From assembly GCF_030123245.1 (NCBI RefSeq), contig NZ_CP126101.1, positions 3,718,501-3,782,500 on the forward strand: 64,000 bases of DNA, in the 5' to 3' direction. The translations under genes and the position numbers were made by a program. Of this stretch, positions 38,928 through 47,640 are shown in pieces. The notes under the pieces were generated by a model that ran no database searches, was not told the DNA's origin, and worked only from the letters and a program-made list of their open reading frames with translations. The stretch's first letter is position 1. Every line of letters starts with the position of its first letter. This stretch comes from Lysinibacillus pakistanensis. Its GTDB lineage: Bacteria > Bacillota > Bacilli > Bacillales_A > Planococcaceae.

Positions 38928-39401
38928 TTAAACATTTATCTTCATTTTTCTACTTATACTTTCCATCCCTAAATGTTTATAGAATTCAATTGCATTGGTA
39001 TTGAAGTCCCAAACATTTAATTCGATAGATAAGGCCCCTCTTGCCTTAGCCCATTCTTTACATCTTTCAAATAGCAATTTTCCAATACCATGCTTTTGAA
39101 TTTCTTTTTTTACACCAAAATCATGTATATAAGCATATTTACGCTGAACTAAAGATGGAAACGAGGGAGAAGATTCAATGCTGATGACAGCAAAACCTAT
39201 AACAGATTCACTATTCTTTGCAATAAAAATATTACTGTCGTTATCTTTAAGTAGTTCTTTAAAATAAGATTTAGGCATAACCGATTCGACACTTTTGAAA
39301 ACAGTAGGTTCTTCAATTACATGTTCTTCATGTCCTTCTTTTACAAGAGTATTCAAAGCAAAATAATCCTCATTTGTTGCTAAACAAATATTAATTTTCA
39401 A
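38928..39401 (-). CDS. GNAT family N-acetyltransferase
   Basis: A 157-aa acetyl-CoA-dependent acyltransferase. The acetyl-CoA loop is VKKEIQKHGIGKLLFERCKEWAK (R/Q-x-x-G-x-G/A type), followed by SIELNVWDFNTNAIEFYKHLGM, the usual motif B. The start is TTG at 39401, six bases after GGGGG. The substrate cannot be inferred. The 39402-39735 gap after it (in coordinates) shows no gene. Confidence 0.87.
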   Translation of the reverse strand: MKINICLATNEDYFALNTLVKEGHEEHVIEEPTVFKSVESVMPKSYFKELLKDNDSNIFIAKNSESVIGFAVISIESSPSFPSLVQRKYAYIHDFGVKKEIQKHGIGKLLFERCKEWAKARGALSIELNVWDFNTNAIEFYKHLGMESISRKMKINV

Positions 39402-39735
39402 CTTATACCCCCAAAATATCCCTTTTATGAATATTATAGCAGGAATGATCGTGAATAAAAGTGTAATGTCATAACCGTAAAAACTTCAATGAAATTTGAA
39501 AAAAGCTTTAAATAACATACAAGTATGACACGATACGTATTTAGAGACAACTATTAGCGCATTCGTTGTTTGCTTTTTAGACTTTCATACATTGTTGACT
39601 GAAATGTTATAAAAATGAATCGTTTCTAAGATGTACATTGTTTTCGTTATCATTATATTTAATTAAATATACGCAGGGTTGTCCTATAAATCATCAAAAT
39701 AAACTTTTGGGGTAGTCCCTACTAAATATTAATAA
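39402..39735. other. gap without supported features
   Basis: AT-rich sequence upstream of the GNAT gene. I see no ORF with a ribosome site; the GNAT promoter probably lies within the first 60 bases. Confidence 0.4.
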
Positions 39736-39936
39736 TTAATTTATAAGTTTTTGATTATATTCAACCCACTTTTCCATCTCTCTCTCCACTGCACGGTTTT
39801 GCCATTCAAACCAAATAACTGAACATTCACTACAGTGGCTATCTACGCCCTTTTTTCCATTCATATCTTTACATGTAAAGATAGTCTTTTTACGACAGCT
39901 GTAACAGTAAATTTCTACATCTTTATAAAATTCCAT
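39736..39936 (-). CDS. small zinc-ribbon protein
   Basis: A 66-aa protein with CYSC (residues about 11-14) and HCSEC (about 34-38), a probable four-cysteine zinc ribbon, then a charged helix (NRAVEREMEKWVEYNQKL). The ATG at 39936 lies nine bases after TAGGAG; a TTG at 39945 is in frame inside the spacer. Similar short ribbons occur as uncharacterised Bacillales proteins. Function unknown. Confidence 0.65.
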   Translation of the reverse strand: MEFYKDVEIYCYSCRKKTIFTCKDMNGKKGVDSHCSECSVIWFEWQNRAVEREMEKWVEYNQKLIN

Positions 39937-40488
39937 TGCTATCAACTCCTACAATTTACACCTATTCCTTTCCGTTTTTCTTATAAATTATTCTTATGAT
40001 GTCAAATTCGATTTAAGGCTGGAATTATCAGATCAAAAAACTAGGAAAATGAATAAGCCGAGGTTGTGATTTACACAAACTCGGCAATTTAAAACCTGCT
40101 CAAGAGCATTTTCACCTTCTTTGATTATAATTTAAATTAGATTACAATTGCTCTTCCATAGTATTCGTAAACCCCAGCCCTCACATAATTTCATTCCCTA
40201 TTTCAACTAGAAATAATTGTTCAACCTTTTATCCCTAACCTTTACACCCAACGAATAAAAATAACCCTCTAAAAAGGTAGTGCCCCCTTAAAGTTAGAGT
40301 TTTGTTTATTCATCTTAACGAAAATCATCACTTCTACACATCTTTGTACATTTTTTATTAAAAGGATATTATAGTGTCACCTTAATGGCATAGTGCCGGA
40401 AACGGTCTATTTAATTGAATACGTGATGAACTGCGTCTTTTCAGATTCGTTTTTTTATTGTTGAACTATTACCCTTAATTTTCAAAAA
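39937..40488. other. intergenic region with one terminator-like hairpin
   Basis: GCCGAG (40057-40062) pairs with CTCGGC (40080-40085), extended by TTGTG/CACAA, but no T tract follows. The rest holds no gene I can support. Confidence 0.4.
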
Positions 40489-40528
40489 GTAAAGTTAACT
40501 AGACAAAAAGACAAATTAACTTTACAAT
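40489..40528 (+). promoter_or_regulatory. promoter and operator dyad of the XRE gene
   Basis: TAGACA (40500-40505) and TACAAT (40523-40528) are 17 bases apart, a good sigma-A promoter. A perfect ten-base dyad, GTAAAGTTAA (40489-40498) and TTAACTTTAC (40516-40525), brackets the -35 and reaches into the -10. This is the expected layout for autorepression by the downstream HTH protein. Confidence 0.6.
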
Positions 40529-40552
40529 CAGAAGAAAGAAGAGGTGATTACA

Positions 40553-40756
40553 TTGCTGGTTAATCGTGTGAAGGAATTTAGAGCAAAATATAATTTAACA
40601 CAAGGAAAACTCGCTGAAAAAGTCGGGGTAACCAGACAAACTATTGTATCATTGGAAAAAGGTAGTTATATTCCTTCACTCCTTTTGGCAATGAATATTG
40701 CGGAAGTTTTCAATGAACCAATAGAAGAGATTTTTACCAAAAAGGAGGAAGAATGA
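40553..40756 (+). CDS. XRE-family transcriptional regulator (Cro/C1 HTH)
   Basis: A 67-aa DNA-binding protein that is almost entirely one helix-turn-helix (MLVNRVKEFRAKYNLTQGKL, then VGVTRQTIVSLEKGSYIPS). The TTG at 40553 gives the usual N terminus and lies six bases after GAGGTG; a GTG at 40544 falls inside that site. It overlaps the next gene by four bases, a classic small regulator-membrane protein pair. Confidence 0.88.
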   Translation: MLVNRVKEFRAKYNLTQGKLAEKVGVTRQTIVSLEKGSYIPSLLLAMNIAEVFNEPIEEIFTKKEEE

Positions 40757-41238
40757 TGAATATGTCGTTGACTGTTATTTTAAGGACTTTGTTATATGCT
40801 TCGTTAGCTTTTATGGTTTATGATTTTGTTAAAATTCAACAACAATTTGAATTAATGAAGAGAGGTTATTTAGACGGATTTTCTGTTTATATAAGTAAAT
40901 TACCAGGGCAATTATTTATAGTTATCACAATCATCTTATTACTTATGAATGTTATCCAACTAGTCGTTGTGAAAAAGAATAAACAGGCGAAAATTAAAGA
41001 TTATATCCTTCCCGAATATGATGTTTCAGATGAACGTTCTATAGAAGTTACAGGAAAAGCAGTAAGAATTTCTTTTGTTTTTATATTATTTTATTCCTTT
41101 TTTATTCTTGGTTCATATATGTTTATTCCGAATTATTTTCTAGATTATATTTGGTATCCTATGTTTTCCACGGCTTCTATACCTATAGTCGGTCTAATCA
41201 TCTATCTAATATCTTTTAGGGTTATATATTCCCGTTAA
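40753..41238 (+). CDS. DUF2178-like membrane protein
   Basis: A 161-aa membrane protein with four helices (about 7-27, 48-70, 98-120, 130-155). The cytosolic motif DERSIEVTGKAVRISF is the sign of DUF2178 proteins, which are commonly encoded beside a short XRE repressor. Function unknown; the pairing suggests a membrane-linked partner of the regulator. Translation is coupled through ATGA. Confidence 0.78.
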   Translation: MMNMSLTVILRTLLYASLAFMVYDFVKIQQQFELMKRGYLDGFSVYISKLPGQLFIVITIILLLMNVIQLVVVKKNKQAKIKDYILPEYDVSDERSIEVTGKAVRISFVFILFYSFFILGSYMFIPNYFLDYIWYPMFSTASIPIVGLIIYLISFRVIYSR

Positions 41239-41260
41239 AAATTGTTAATTCTTTGCAAAG

Positions 41261-41306
41261 AAAGAACCCGTTTTGATATCAATCTTTTTTCAAAAAGGGT
41301 TCTTTT
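41261..41306 (+). terminator. Rho-independent terminator of the XRE-DUF2178 pair
   Basis: AAAGAACCC (41261-41269) pairs with GGGTTCTTT (41297-41305), with further TTTTGA/TCAAAA pairing in the loop, 22 bases after the stop. Confidence 0.75.
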
Positions 41307-41454
41307 AAGTTAGCGTAAGATGTGGGTTTGTGAGCAAACTGTATTTCAAAGCTACATTTAGAAAATAAAGTAAGTATTCTTTATCACAATTAATTTACCA
41401 TTAAGGATATATTTTAACCAAAAAATAAACAAGGTTTCCGGTTTTTTATGTACA
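41307..41454. other. gap between convergent genes
   Basis: Between the terminators of the XRE pair and of the PAP2 gene I see nothing of note. Confidence 0.4.
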
Positions 41455-41488
41455 TATAAAAAAGCACAGGCTCAAAGCACCTGGGCTT
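41455..41488 (-). terminator. terminator of the PAP2 gene
   Basis: AAGC.CAGG and CCTG.GCTT arms (41462-41471 and 41480-41488) form an imperfect stem, followed on the minus strand by seven T residues. It is about 95 bases after the stop. Confidence 0.65.
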
Positions 41489-41581
41489 AAATTGAATCAT
41501 TCAATACAAAGTTAAGCATGATAACATTCACACATAGCTTCAATTCTACACTTCTAGCTATTAATTATTTTTGTCTGAAAT

Positions 41582-42169
41582 CTATATGTGCTTTTTGCTA
41601 GTGATTACTTTTTCAATGGATTCGTATTTAGTAAGAATGGTTGTTATTATTGTTAATCTTGGAACTGTTAAGTAAGTTAAAACTGAAGAAACAATACCAA
41701 TAAAAGCACCTACAAGTACATCTAATGGATAATGAACACCTACCCAGATGCGTGAAACTCCTACTAATATTGCTAACAAAATCCAGATGACCCATCTTCC
41801 TTTTTTAAACAACCAAAATGACATACAGAATGAAAAAAATAAAATAGTATGATCGCTTGGAAAAGAATTATCTACTGCTTTTTCTATTAACTGATTTGTA
41901 TTTGAAAGGACAGCGAATGGTTGGTGATTAAAATGGAATAACCCTGCAAATTTCCCCATAGTTTCAGCCAAAATAAAAGCGATACTTGCACAAATGATCA
42001 TTATTTTATTTTCTTTATTTTTTGTAAACCAGAACATAATAACAAAAAAAGCTAAGAAAAAAACTGTGTATTTAGCAATAATAATCATTGGTAAATTGAT
42101 AAATTGAAATTCTTTCCCTAAACTATTAATCATTGTGAAAACATCATTATTTATTTCTGATATATTCAA
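41582..42169 (-). CDS. PAP2-family phosphatase, BcrC-like undecaprenyl-diphosphatase
   Basis: A 195-aa membrane enzyme with five helices. The three-part acid phosphatase signature is present: a degenerate GKFAGLFHFNHQPF in place of K-x6-RP, then NSFPSDHT, then SRIWVGVHYPLDV. BcrC types recycle undecaprenyl pyrophosphate and give bacitracin tolerance. The first motif lacks the usual Arg (QP for RP), which could alter activity. TTG start at 42169 after GGAGAG. Confidence 0.82.
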   Translation of the reverse strand: MNISEINNDVFTMINSLGKEFQFINLPMIIIAKYTVFFLAFFVIMFWFTKNKENKIMIICASIAFILAETMGKFAGLFHFNHQPFAVLSNTNQLIEKAVDNSFPSDHTILFFSFCMSFWLFKKGRWVIWILLAILVGVSRIWVGVHYPLDVLVGAFIGIVSSVLTYLTVPRLTIITTILTKYESIEKVITSKKHI

Positions 42170-42462
42170 GACACTCTCTCCTTTAAAGCTTTATAGAGCT
42201 ATATTAAGAAAAAAGGTATCTTTAAACCATCACTTAAGGTGACAATCAATAATTGAATCTAACATTATTGTCACTTTGATTTAAAACTCTTTTTGATTAA
42301 TACGGGACTACATAATGATTCAATAAATAGTTTCAAGACATTATCAATAAATTAACACTTTTAATCAATATGAGTTGTAATTTGCGAGGTAAGTATAGTG
42401 AAATACAGTAATTCTTTATTTTTATGGCTCATCCCCCTAAAGAAACATTTCATTTATAAAAC
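42170..42462. other. gap upstream of the PAP2 gene
   Basis: AT-rich, no ORF. It should contain the PAP2 promoter; a TTGATT/TAAAAC-like pair is not convincing. Confidence 0.35.
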
Positions 42463-42492
42463 AAAAAACGCTTGTATATCCAAGCGTTTTTT
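42463..42492. terminator. terminator of the Liv/acyl-CoA operon
   Basis: AAAAAACGCTTG (42463-42474) pairs perfectly with CAAGCGTTTTTT (42481-42492) around a six-base loop. It lies directly after the acyl-CoA ligase stop and reads as a terminator on both strands. Confidence 0.92.
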
Positions 42493-42494
42493 CT

Positions 42495-43964
42495 CTAAGA
42501 AGATGTTTTCACATACATTTGCAATACTTTTTTATCAATTTTTCCAACACTCGTTTTTGGCAATTCATCGATGACAATAAATTTTTTTGGTATTTTGTAG
42601 CGCCCTAAATGCTTGCTGCAAAGCTCTTTTATTTCCTCTATGATCGTAGCTGCTCTATCCTGACAAACGATAAATGCCGTTACGATTTCACCCCAATAGT
42701 CATCGGTCACACCAATCACCGAAACCTCCTGCACTTTCTGATGGCGTAAAATACATTGTTCCACTTCCTGCGGATAAACATTTTCACCACCAGAAATAAT
42801 CATTTCCTTACTGCGCCCGACGATATAAAAGTCACCATCCTCATCCATCATTGCTAAATCACCAGTTTTTAACCAGCCATCTTGTATAATTTGTTCGGTA
42901 TCCTGCTGATTATTCCAATAAAATCGAAACATATGCTTTCCTCTGACGAAAAGCTCTCCGACTTCACAAGGGGCACATGGATCACCTGTACGATTAATAA
43001 TTTTAGCTTCGTTAAATTGCATGCTCTTCCCGACTGCACCCTTTTTCAAATAAGCATCCTCTCGAGCAATATAAAAATTGTTCGGCCCTGCTTCTGTTAA
43101 GCCATAGCCCTCTTTAAAAAATAAGCCCTTTTTAAAAAATTCATCATAAATCGGATATGGACACGGTGCACCCCCTGATAAAAATACTTTCATAGAGGGG
43201 AAGCCACTCTTCTTAAAGTAGTCTGTTGCAATCATCGCTTGGTACATCGTTGGCACAAAAAGCGATATGGTTGTCTTATATTGATTAATGGCCTTAAGAG
43301 CTGTTTCTGCCTCGAACTTATCGCCAATCACAACCGTTCCACCAGCCATTAGCAGTGGAATACATAGGGCATTTAAACCTCCTGTATGAAACATCGGCAT
43401 ATAATTTAACGTACAATCACTGTCATTTAAACCCCAGCTAATGATTGTGTTAATGGCATTCCAATTAATAGAATTAAAGGACAGGACGACCCCCTTCGCT
43501 TGCCCAGTAGTGCCCCCTGTATAGATAATCAGCCAAGGGTCATTTAAATCTACTTGGCTAATGCTTAGAAACGTATCAAATTCATTCAGCACTTGTAGAG
43601 GATGCATGTTCTCTAAAAAGAGAGGACAATTCATACCTTCCTCGTACAATAATAAGGATGGTGTAGCATCAATTAAAATATCATTTAATTCTTTTAAGCT
43701 CATGCGCCAATTTAACGGTACATAGATAAGCCCTCTTATTCCACAGGCGAATAATACGGCAAAAAGTTGGATGTGATTCTTCGAAAATACAGCTACACGA
43801 CTTCCTGCCTGTAAATTTTGGTGCTCAAAAAAACGACTCCATTTTGTAATTTCATCTGTTAATTGCTTATAAGTCCACTGCTCCTGTGTTTCTAAATTTA
43901 CCAATGCTAGTCGATTAGGTGTTAACGATGCACGTTTGAAAATCCAGGCTTGCTCTACAAACAT
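42495..43964 (-). CDS. acyl-CoA ligase (AMP-binding, ANL superfamily)
   Basis: Activates a carboxylic acid to its CoA thioester through an acyl-adenylate. It is 489 aa. The P-loop is IIYTGGTTGQAKG, followed by LSGGAPCP, EGYGLTEAGP, the hinge-side GWLKTGDLA, GRSKEMIISGGENVYPQEVE and the catalytic lysine in LPKTSVGKIDKK. The relatively short N-terminal domain resembles medium-chain or aromatic/o-succinylbenzoate-type ligases. Last gene of the operon; GGAGG lies before the ATG. Substrate unknown, presumably what the adjacent importer brings in. Confidence 0.9.
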   Translation of the reverse strand: MFVEQAWIFKRASLTPNRLALVNLETQEQWTYKQLTDEITKWSRFFEHQNLQAGSRVAVFSKNHIQLFAVLFACGIRGLIYVPLNWRMSLKELNDILIDATPSLLLYEEGMNCPLFLENMHPLQVLNEFDTFLSISQVDLNDPWLIIYTGGTTGQAKGVVLSFNSINWNAINTIISWGLNDSDCTLNYMPMFHTGGLNALCIPLLMAGGTVVIGDKFEAETALKAINQYKTTISLFVPTMYQAMIATDYFKKSGFPSMKVFLSGGAPCPYPIYDEFFKKGLFFKEGYGLTEAGPNNFYIAREDAYLKKGAVGKSMQFNEAKIINRTGDPCAPCEVGELFVRGKHMFRFYWNNQQDTEQIIQDGWLKTGDLAMMDEDGDFYIVGRSKEMIISGGENVYPQEVEQCILRHQKVQEVSVIGVTDDYWGEIVTAFIVCQDRAATIIEEIKELCSKHLGRYKIPKKFIVIDELPKTSVGKIDKKVLQMYVKTSS

Positions 43965-43980
43965 TTTGAAAGCCTCCTTA

Positions 43981-44712
43981 TCACATCATAATTGCTCCAT
44001 CCACATGAAGCGTGTGACCGTGGACATAAGAAGCCTCATCAGATGCTAAAAATAAATAGGCATTAGCAATATCTCTAGGTGTACCTAATCTTTGCAAGGG
44101 CACGACTGCGCGCATTTGAGCAAGAACGTTTTCTGGCATCTTTTTCACCATTTCGGTTTCTGTAAAACCAGGTGCCACCGCATTGACATTGATGCCCTTA
44201 CGCCCTAATTCCTTCGCCCATGTTTTTGTCATGCCGACGATTGCAGCCTTTGTTGCAGCATAATTGGTTTGACCAACATTTCCATATACACCACTAACGG
44301 AAGATGTATTAATAATTTTACCCCCACCAGCAGCCACCATATGTGGAATAACCTCTTGTGTGCAGTGAAATACCCCAGTTAAATTCACATCGAGGACCTG
44401 TCGAAACTGATCTTCTGTCATTTTTGTTAGCATCGCATCACGAGTAATTCCTGCATTATTTACTAAAATATCAACGCTGCCCGCGTGCTCTATAACCGTT
44501 GACACCAGCTTCTTGACACTCTCTCTATCCGCAACATCTACTTGCACAAATAATGATTTATCTCCTAAATGATGGGCAGCTGCAATACCAGCCTTCTCAT
44601 CAAAATCTGCAATAAAAACGAACGCACCTTCTTCAATAAATCGTTCAGCAGCAGCATAGCCAATCCCGTTAGCAGCTCCTGTAATAATGGCAACTTTATT
44701 GTTTAATCGCAT
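43981..44712 (-). CDS. short-chain dehydrogenase/reductase, FabG-like
   Basis: A 243-aa classical SDR. Nucleotide motif TGAANGIG (residues 11-18), NNAG near residue 83, catalytic Ser in NTSSVSG, and YAATK with catalytic Tyr and Lys. The C terminus HGHTLHVDGAIMM is typical of 3-oxoacyl reductases. In a catabolic operon it more likely oxidises a hydroxyacyl intermediate. I use the ATG at 44712 (seven bases after GGAGGG); five extra codons upstream lie over the ribosome site. It overlaps the hydrolase gene by 17 bases. Confidence 0.92.
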   Translation of the reverse strand: MRLNNKVAIITGAANGIGYAAAERFIEEGAFVFIADFDEKAGIAAAHHLGDKSLFVQVDVADRESVKKLVSTVIEHAGSVDILVNNAGITRDAMLTKMTEDQFRQVLDVNLTGVFHCTQEVIPHMVAAGGGKIINTSSVSGVYGNVGQTNYAATKAAIVGMTKTWAKELGRKGINVNAVAPGFTETEMVKKMPENVLAQMRAVVPLQRLGTPRDIANAYLFLASDEASYVHGHTLHVDGAIMM

Positions 44713-45607
44713 AATTCTTCCCTCCAATTTCTAAAAAAGCCTCGATTTCGGATGTTAGCTGTGGTAAATCATCAATTAATGGTGAATGCCCACAGTCTTT
44801 TAAGCTGACAAATTGTGCATTTGCACCTAAATCGAGCATAGTCTCATCATTCATTTCTTCTGTTATGACATAATCACGATCCCCTCGTAACACTAAAATG
44901 GGAATAGTGATTTGTTGTGCTTCATGTGTGCCCTTAACAACTTCATTATCAATACCACTAATATTAAAAACATTTAATGCATGATAAACTTCAGCTAAAT
45001 TTCTTTGTGTCAGCATATCCTCCACGTATTGCTGATATTGTTCCGTACTAGGCTGCTGATGTGTATAAATAAGTGCATTCCAAATGGACTGTAAGCCTTG
45101 AGCATTTTTCGAATCGTAGAATCCTTGTACCAATTTCGTTTTAGATGTATCAACTAGCACCTCGTTATAGGTAAATGCTCTCTTTAATGAACCTTGATTG
45201 CTAGTACCTAAATCTGTGTAAAATGGATAGCCTCTGGTAGATGCTGAGGCTAGTAAAATTAGTCGTTGACAATAGCCCGGATAATTCGCAACAAACTGCA
45301 TGCTTACTGCTCCACCTGTTGACCAACCTATCATGTCAAATTGCTTCAATTGAATGGCGTCAACAAAAAGCTTTACATCATCGCTAAAATCTTTAATAGT
45401 GGAAATTGGCTTGTGATAAGATGAACCACCAAATCCCCTTAAATCGATCGCATAAATTGTATACTTTTCATCCAACGAGTCTATAAGGACATCCCAATGT
45501 TTGGAAGATGTCATATTACCATGAATAAGTAATAAAACATGTTCTCCCCCTTGACGTTTACGATATGCAAGCGTTTCTCCATTTGAAAGTTGAACTGTTT
45601 TTAACAT
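44696..45607 (-). CDS. alpha/beta hydrolase
   Basis: A 303-aa cytoplasmic hydrolase. The oxyanion loop is LIHGNMTSS, the nucleophile elbow GWSTGG (serine near residue 95), the acid in VLRGDRDYVI and the histidine in DCGHSPLIDD. It could cleave an ester, a thioester or a C-C bond of a diketone. It lies 12 bases after the KAS III-like gene and overlaps the SDR gene, so it belongs to the same pathway. Confidence 0.9.
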   Translation of the reverse strand: MLKTVQLSNGETLAYRKRQGGEHVLLLIHGNMTSSKHWDVLIDSLDEKYTIYAIDLRGFGGSSYHKPISTIKDFSDDVKLFVDAIQLKQFDMIGWSTGGAVSMQFVANYPGYCQRLILLASASTRGYPFYTDLGTSNQGSLKRAFTYNEVLVDTSKTKLVQGFYDSKNAQGLQSIWNALIYTHQQPSTEQYQQYVEDMLTQRNLAEVYHALNVFNISGIDNEVVKGTHEAQQITIPILVLRGDRDYVITEEMNDETMLDLGANAQFVSLKDCGHSPLIDDLPQLTSEIEAFLEIGGKNYAIKQ

Positions 45608-45619
45608 CGCACTTCCCCC

Positions 45620-46624
45620 TTATCCCCATCGAATTGTCATAGCTCCCCAGACATAGCCAATACCAGCACTAACAAGTGTGACAATGTCTCCATCTTGAAT
45701 ACGACCTTCTTCTAATGCCAGCTGCAATGACAAAATTTGATCAATCTGTCCAATATGTCCGTACTCCTGTAAATAGATGGATTGTTCCTGCTGCAGACCT
45801 AGTTCGGATAATATATAATCATGAGCAGATCTTTTCATGTGAAGCATCGCTAAATAGCTTATATTTCCCTCGTTTAATCCACTTTTCGCTAAAGATGTTC
45901 GAATCACCTTCAAAAAATTGCTTAAGGATTTTTGTTCAAGGCGCTCTTTCATCCCAATCGGATCGATGACATCGAGCTGATATAAATGATGCTCTAAATC
46001 ATAAGCCGTCAAAGGTTTCTTAGTACCTCCAACAGGTACGACAACATCTTCCGAGAAAGAGCCATCCGTCATAATATCCGCCTCTAATAACTGATTTTTA
46101 TCAAAATTCTTTTGTAAAATGATGGCGCCTCCACCTGCAGCTAAATTGTACATAAAGCGTGTTCGTGGATTACTGTAATCAATAAAATCAACATTTCGAT
46201 AGCCGCCTGCTAACACAATGATTTGAATAGAATCATCTGATGCCATTAAGCTTTTTGCTAGTTTAAGAGCCATAATTGTCGTACCACATCTTAATTGCAC
46301 ATCGAATGCCCAAGCATTCACGGCCCCAAGCTCCTCCTGCATTTTGATCGAAGCCGTCCACAGTGGATACTCTTTATGCTCCTCCCCCATATAAATAACA
46401 ACATCAATGTCCTTCGGCTCGATATTAGCCTTGCGTATTGCCTCCTGAGCTGCCCATACAGCCATTTGAACTGTATGATCATGCTCACCAGGAACAGGCT
46501 TTTCATGGATACCCATTTTTTGTCGAATAATATCTTCTGGAATAGTAGAACGGTCTGCTATTTCTTTAGATGTCATTTTTGTTTGTGGAATATAAATTCC
46601 GGTACTTACAATACCTACAGTCAT
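45620..46624 (-). CDS. divergent beta-ketoacyl synthase III-like protein
   Basis: A 334-aa thiolase-fold protein. The N-terminal VSTGIYIPQTKMT and the cysteine in QLRCGTT (Cys113) match FabH. His262 in LHMKRS stands where FabH has HQAN. The third residue is changed: the position of the Asn in YGN is taken by His290 in EYGHIGQID. It is therefore unlikely to be the housekeeping FabH. It may run in the thiolytic direction or use an unusual acyl group. Start overlaps livM by four bases. Confidence 0.82.
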   Translation of the reverse strand: MTVGIVSTGIYIPQTKMTSKEIADRSTIPEDIIRQKMGIHEKPVPGEHDHTVQMAVWAAQEAIRKANIEPKDIDVVIYMGEEHKEYPLWTASIKMQEELGAVNAWAFDVQLRCGTTIMALKLAKSLMASDDSIQIIVLAGGYRNVDFIDYSNPRTRFMYNLAAGGGAIILQKNFDKNQLLEADIMTDGSFSEDVVVPVGGTKKPLTAYDLEHHLYQLDVIDPIGMKERLEQKSLSNFLKVIRTSLAKSGLNEGNISYLAMLHMKRSAHDYILSELGLQQEQSIYLQEYGHIGQIDQILSLQLALEEGRIQDGDIVTLVSAGIGYVWGAMTIRWG

Positions 46625-47640
46625 TCAAATCGCTCCTTTTCCTGCGACAGGGCAACTGATACTTTGTCTTTTTTCTTTAGCTTTAATCGCCATTTCCAAT
46701 ACATCATGCGAAGTGATCCAATAATTCCTTTCGGGAAAAAGATAACAGCTAAAATATAAAGAATCCCAAAGAAAATAATCCAACGTTCAAATATCGGATA
46801 ATCACGTGCCAATCCTGAAAGTGCATGTTGTGCATATTCAATAACAGCCGCTCCAAGCAATGGTCCAACTAATGTGCCAACACCACCAATAATTGTCATT
46901 AATAATGCATCTAATGTGATATCCATTGTCATGACACTTGTGTTGACGAATCGAAGTGATATAGCATATAAGGAGCCTGCTAAACTTGCAACGGTCCCTG
47001 CGACAACGGATGCAATCACTTTATAATGCAAAGTGTTGTAGCCCAATGATTTTGTTCGTTGTTCATTTTCTCGAACAGCGATTAAAATCCGACCTGTTGG
47101 GGAGTTAACGAAGCGATAAAGTGCGATAAAAATAAAGACTAAGCATGCTAATACAAAGAAATAAAACGTTATTCTGTCTCTAAAAATTTCCGGTGCTCTA
47201 AATGTAAAACCATCATTTCCGTATGTGACAGAGCGCCATTTTTCTGCCACTACTAAAAATAGTCCTGAAAAGGCTAGTGTCAGCATCGCAAAGAAATGAC
47301 TTTTTAACCTAAGCGTTAATAATCCTACTAAGAAGCTAATGAACCCTGCGATGAATAGGCCGACAACAATCGATAATATAAAGATCGAAAGCGTGTTATC
47401 CATTTGTTTCAGCATGACAGATGTTGTGTACGCCCCTATTCCAAAAAACATGGCGTGACCAAACGATACAATGCCTGTGTAGCCTAGCAGAATGTCATAA
47501 CTCATCGCTAAAATACCGAAAATAAAGATCTGTGTTAATAAAATCATGAGTGTTCTTGAATCATTGACGTAAGGGAGAAGCACTAATATTACCAGCATGA
47601 GGAAAAAGCCTACATACTTTAATGAAAGCTTATTTTTCAT
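46621..47640 (-). CDS. branched-chain amino acid-type ABC permease LivM
   Basis: A 339-aa permease with about nine membrane helices and the family motif ILLGYTGIVSFGHAMFFGIGAY. LALAFSGLFLVV and GGVGTLVGPLLGA follow, the EAA-like loop region. It pairs with LivH to form the channel. It overlaps both neighbours by four bases. Liv-type importers carry branched-chain amino acids, but in operons with acyl-CoA enzymes they often carry aromatic or other organic acids. Confidence 0.92.
   Translation of the reverse strand: MKNKLSLKYVGFFLMLVILVLLPYVNDSRTLMILLTQIFIFGILAMSYDILLGYTGIVSFGHAMFFGIGAYTTSVMLKQMDNTLSIFILSIVVGLFIAGFISFLVGLLTLRLKSHFFAMLTLAFSGLFLVVAEKWRSVTYGNDGFTFRAPEIFRDRITFYFFVLACLVFIFIALYRFVNSPTGRILIAVRENEQRTKSLGYNTLHYKVIASVVAGTVASLAGSLYAISLRFVNTSVMTMDITLDALLMTIIGGVGTLVGPLLGAAVIEYAQHALSGLARDYPIFERWIIFFGILYILAVIFFPKGIIGSLRMMYWKWRLKLKKKDKVSVALSQEKERFE

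Noticed and set aside
39937..40488. Possible riboswitch or small RNA
   Set aside because: Only one hairpin without T tract is seen, and no conserved core of a known class.
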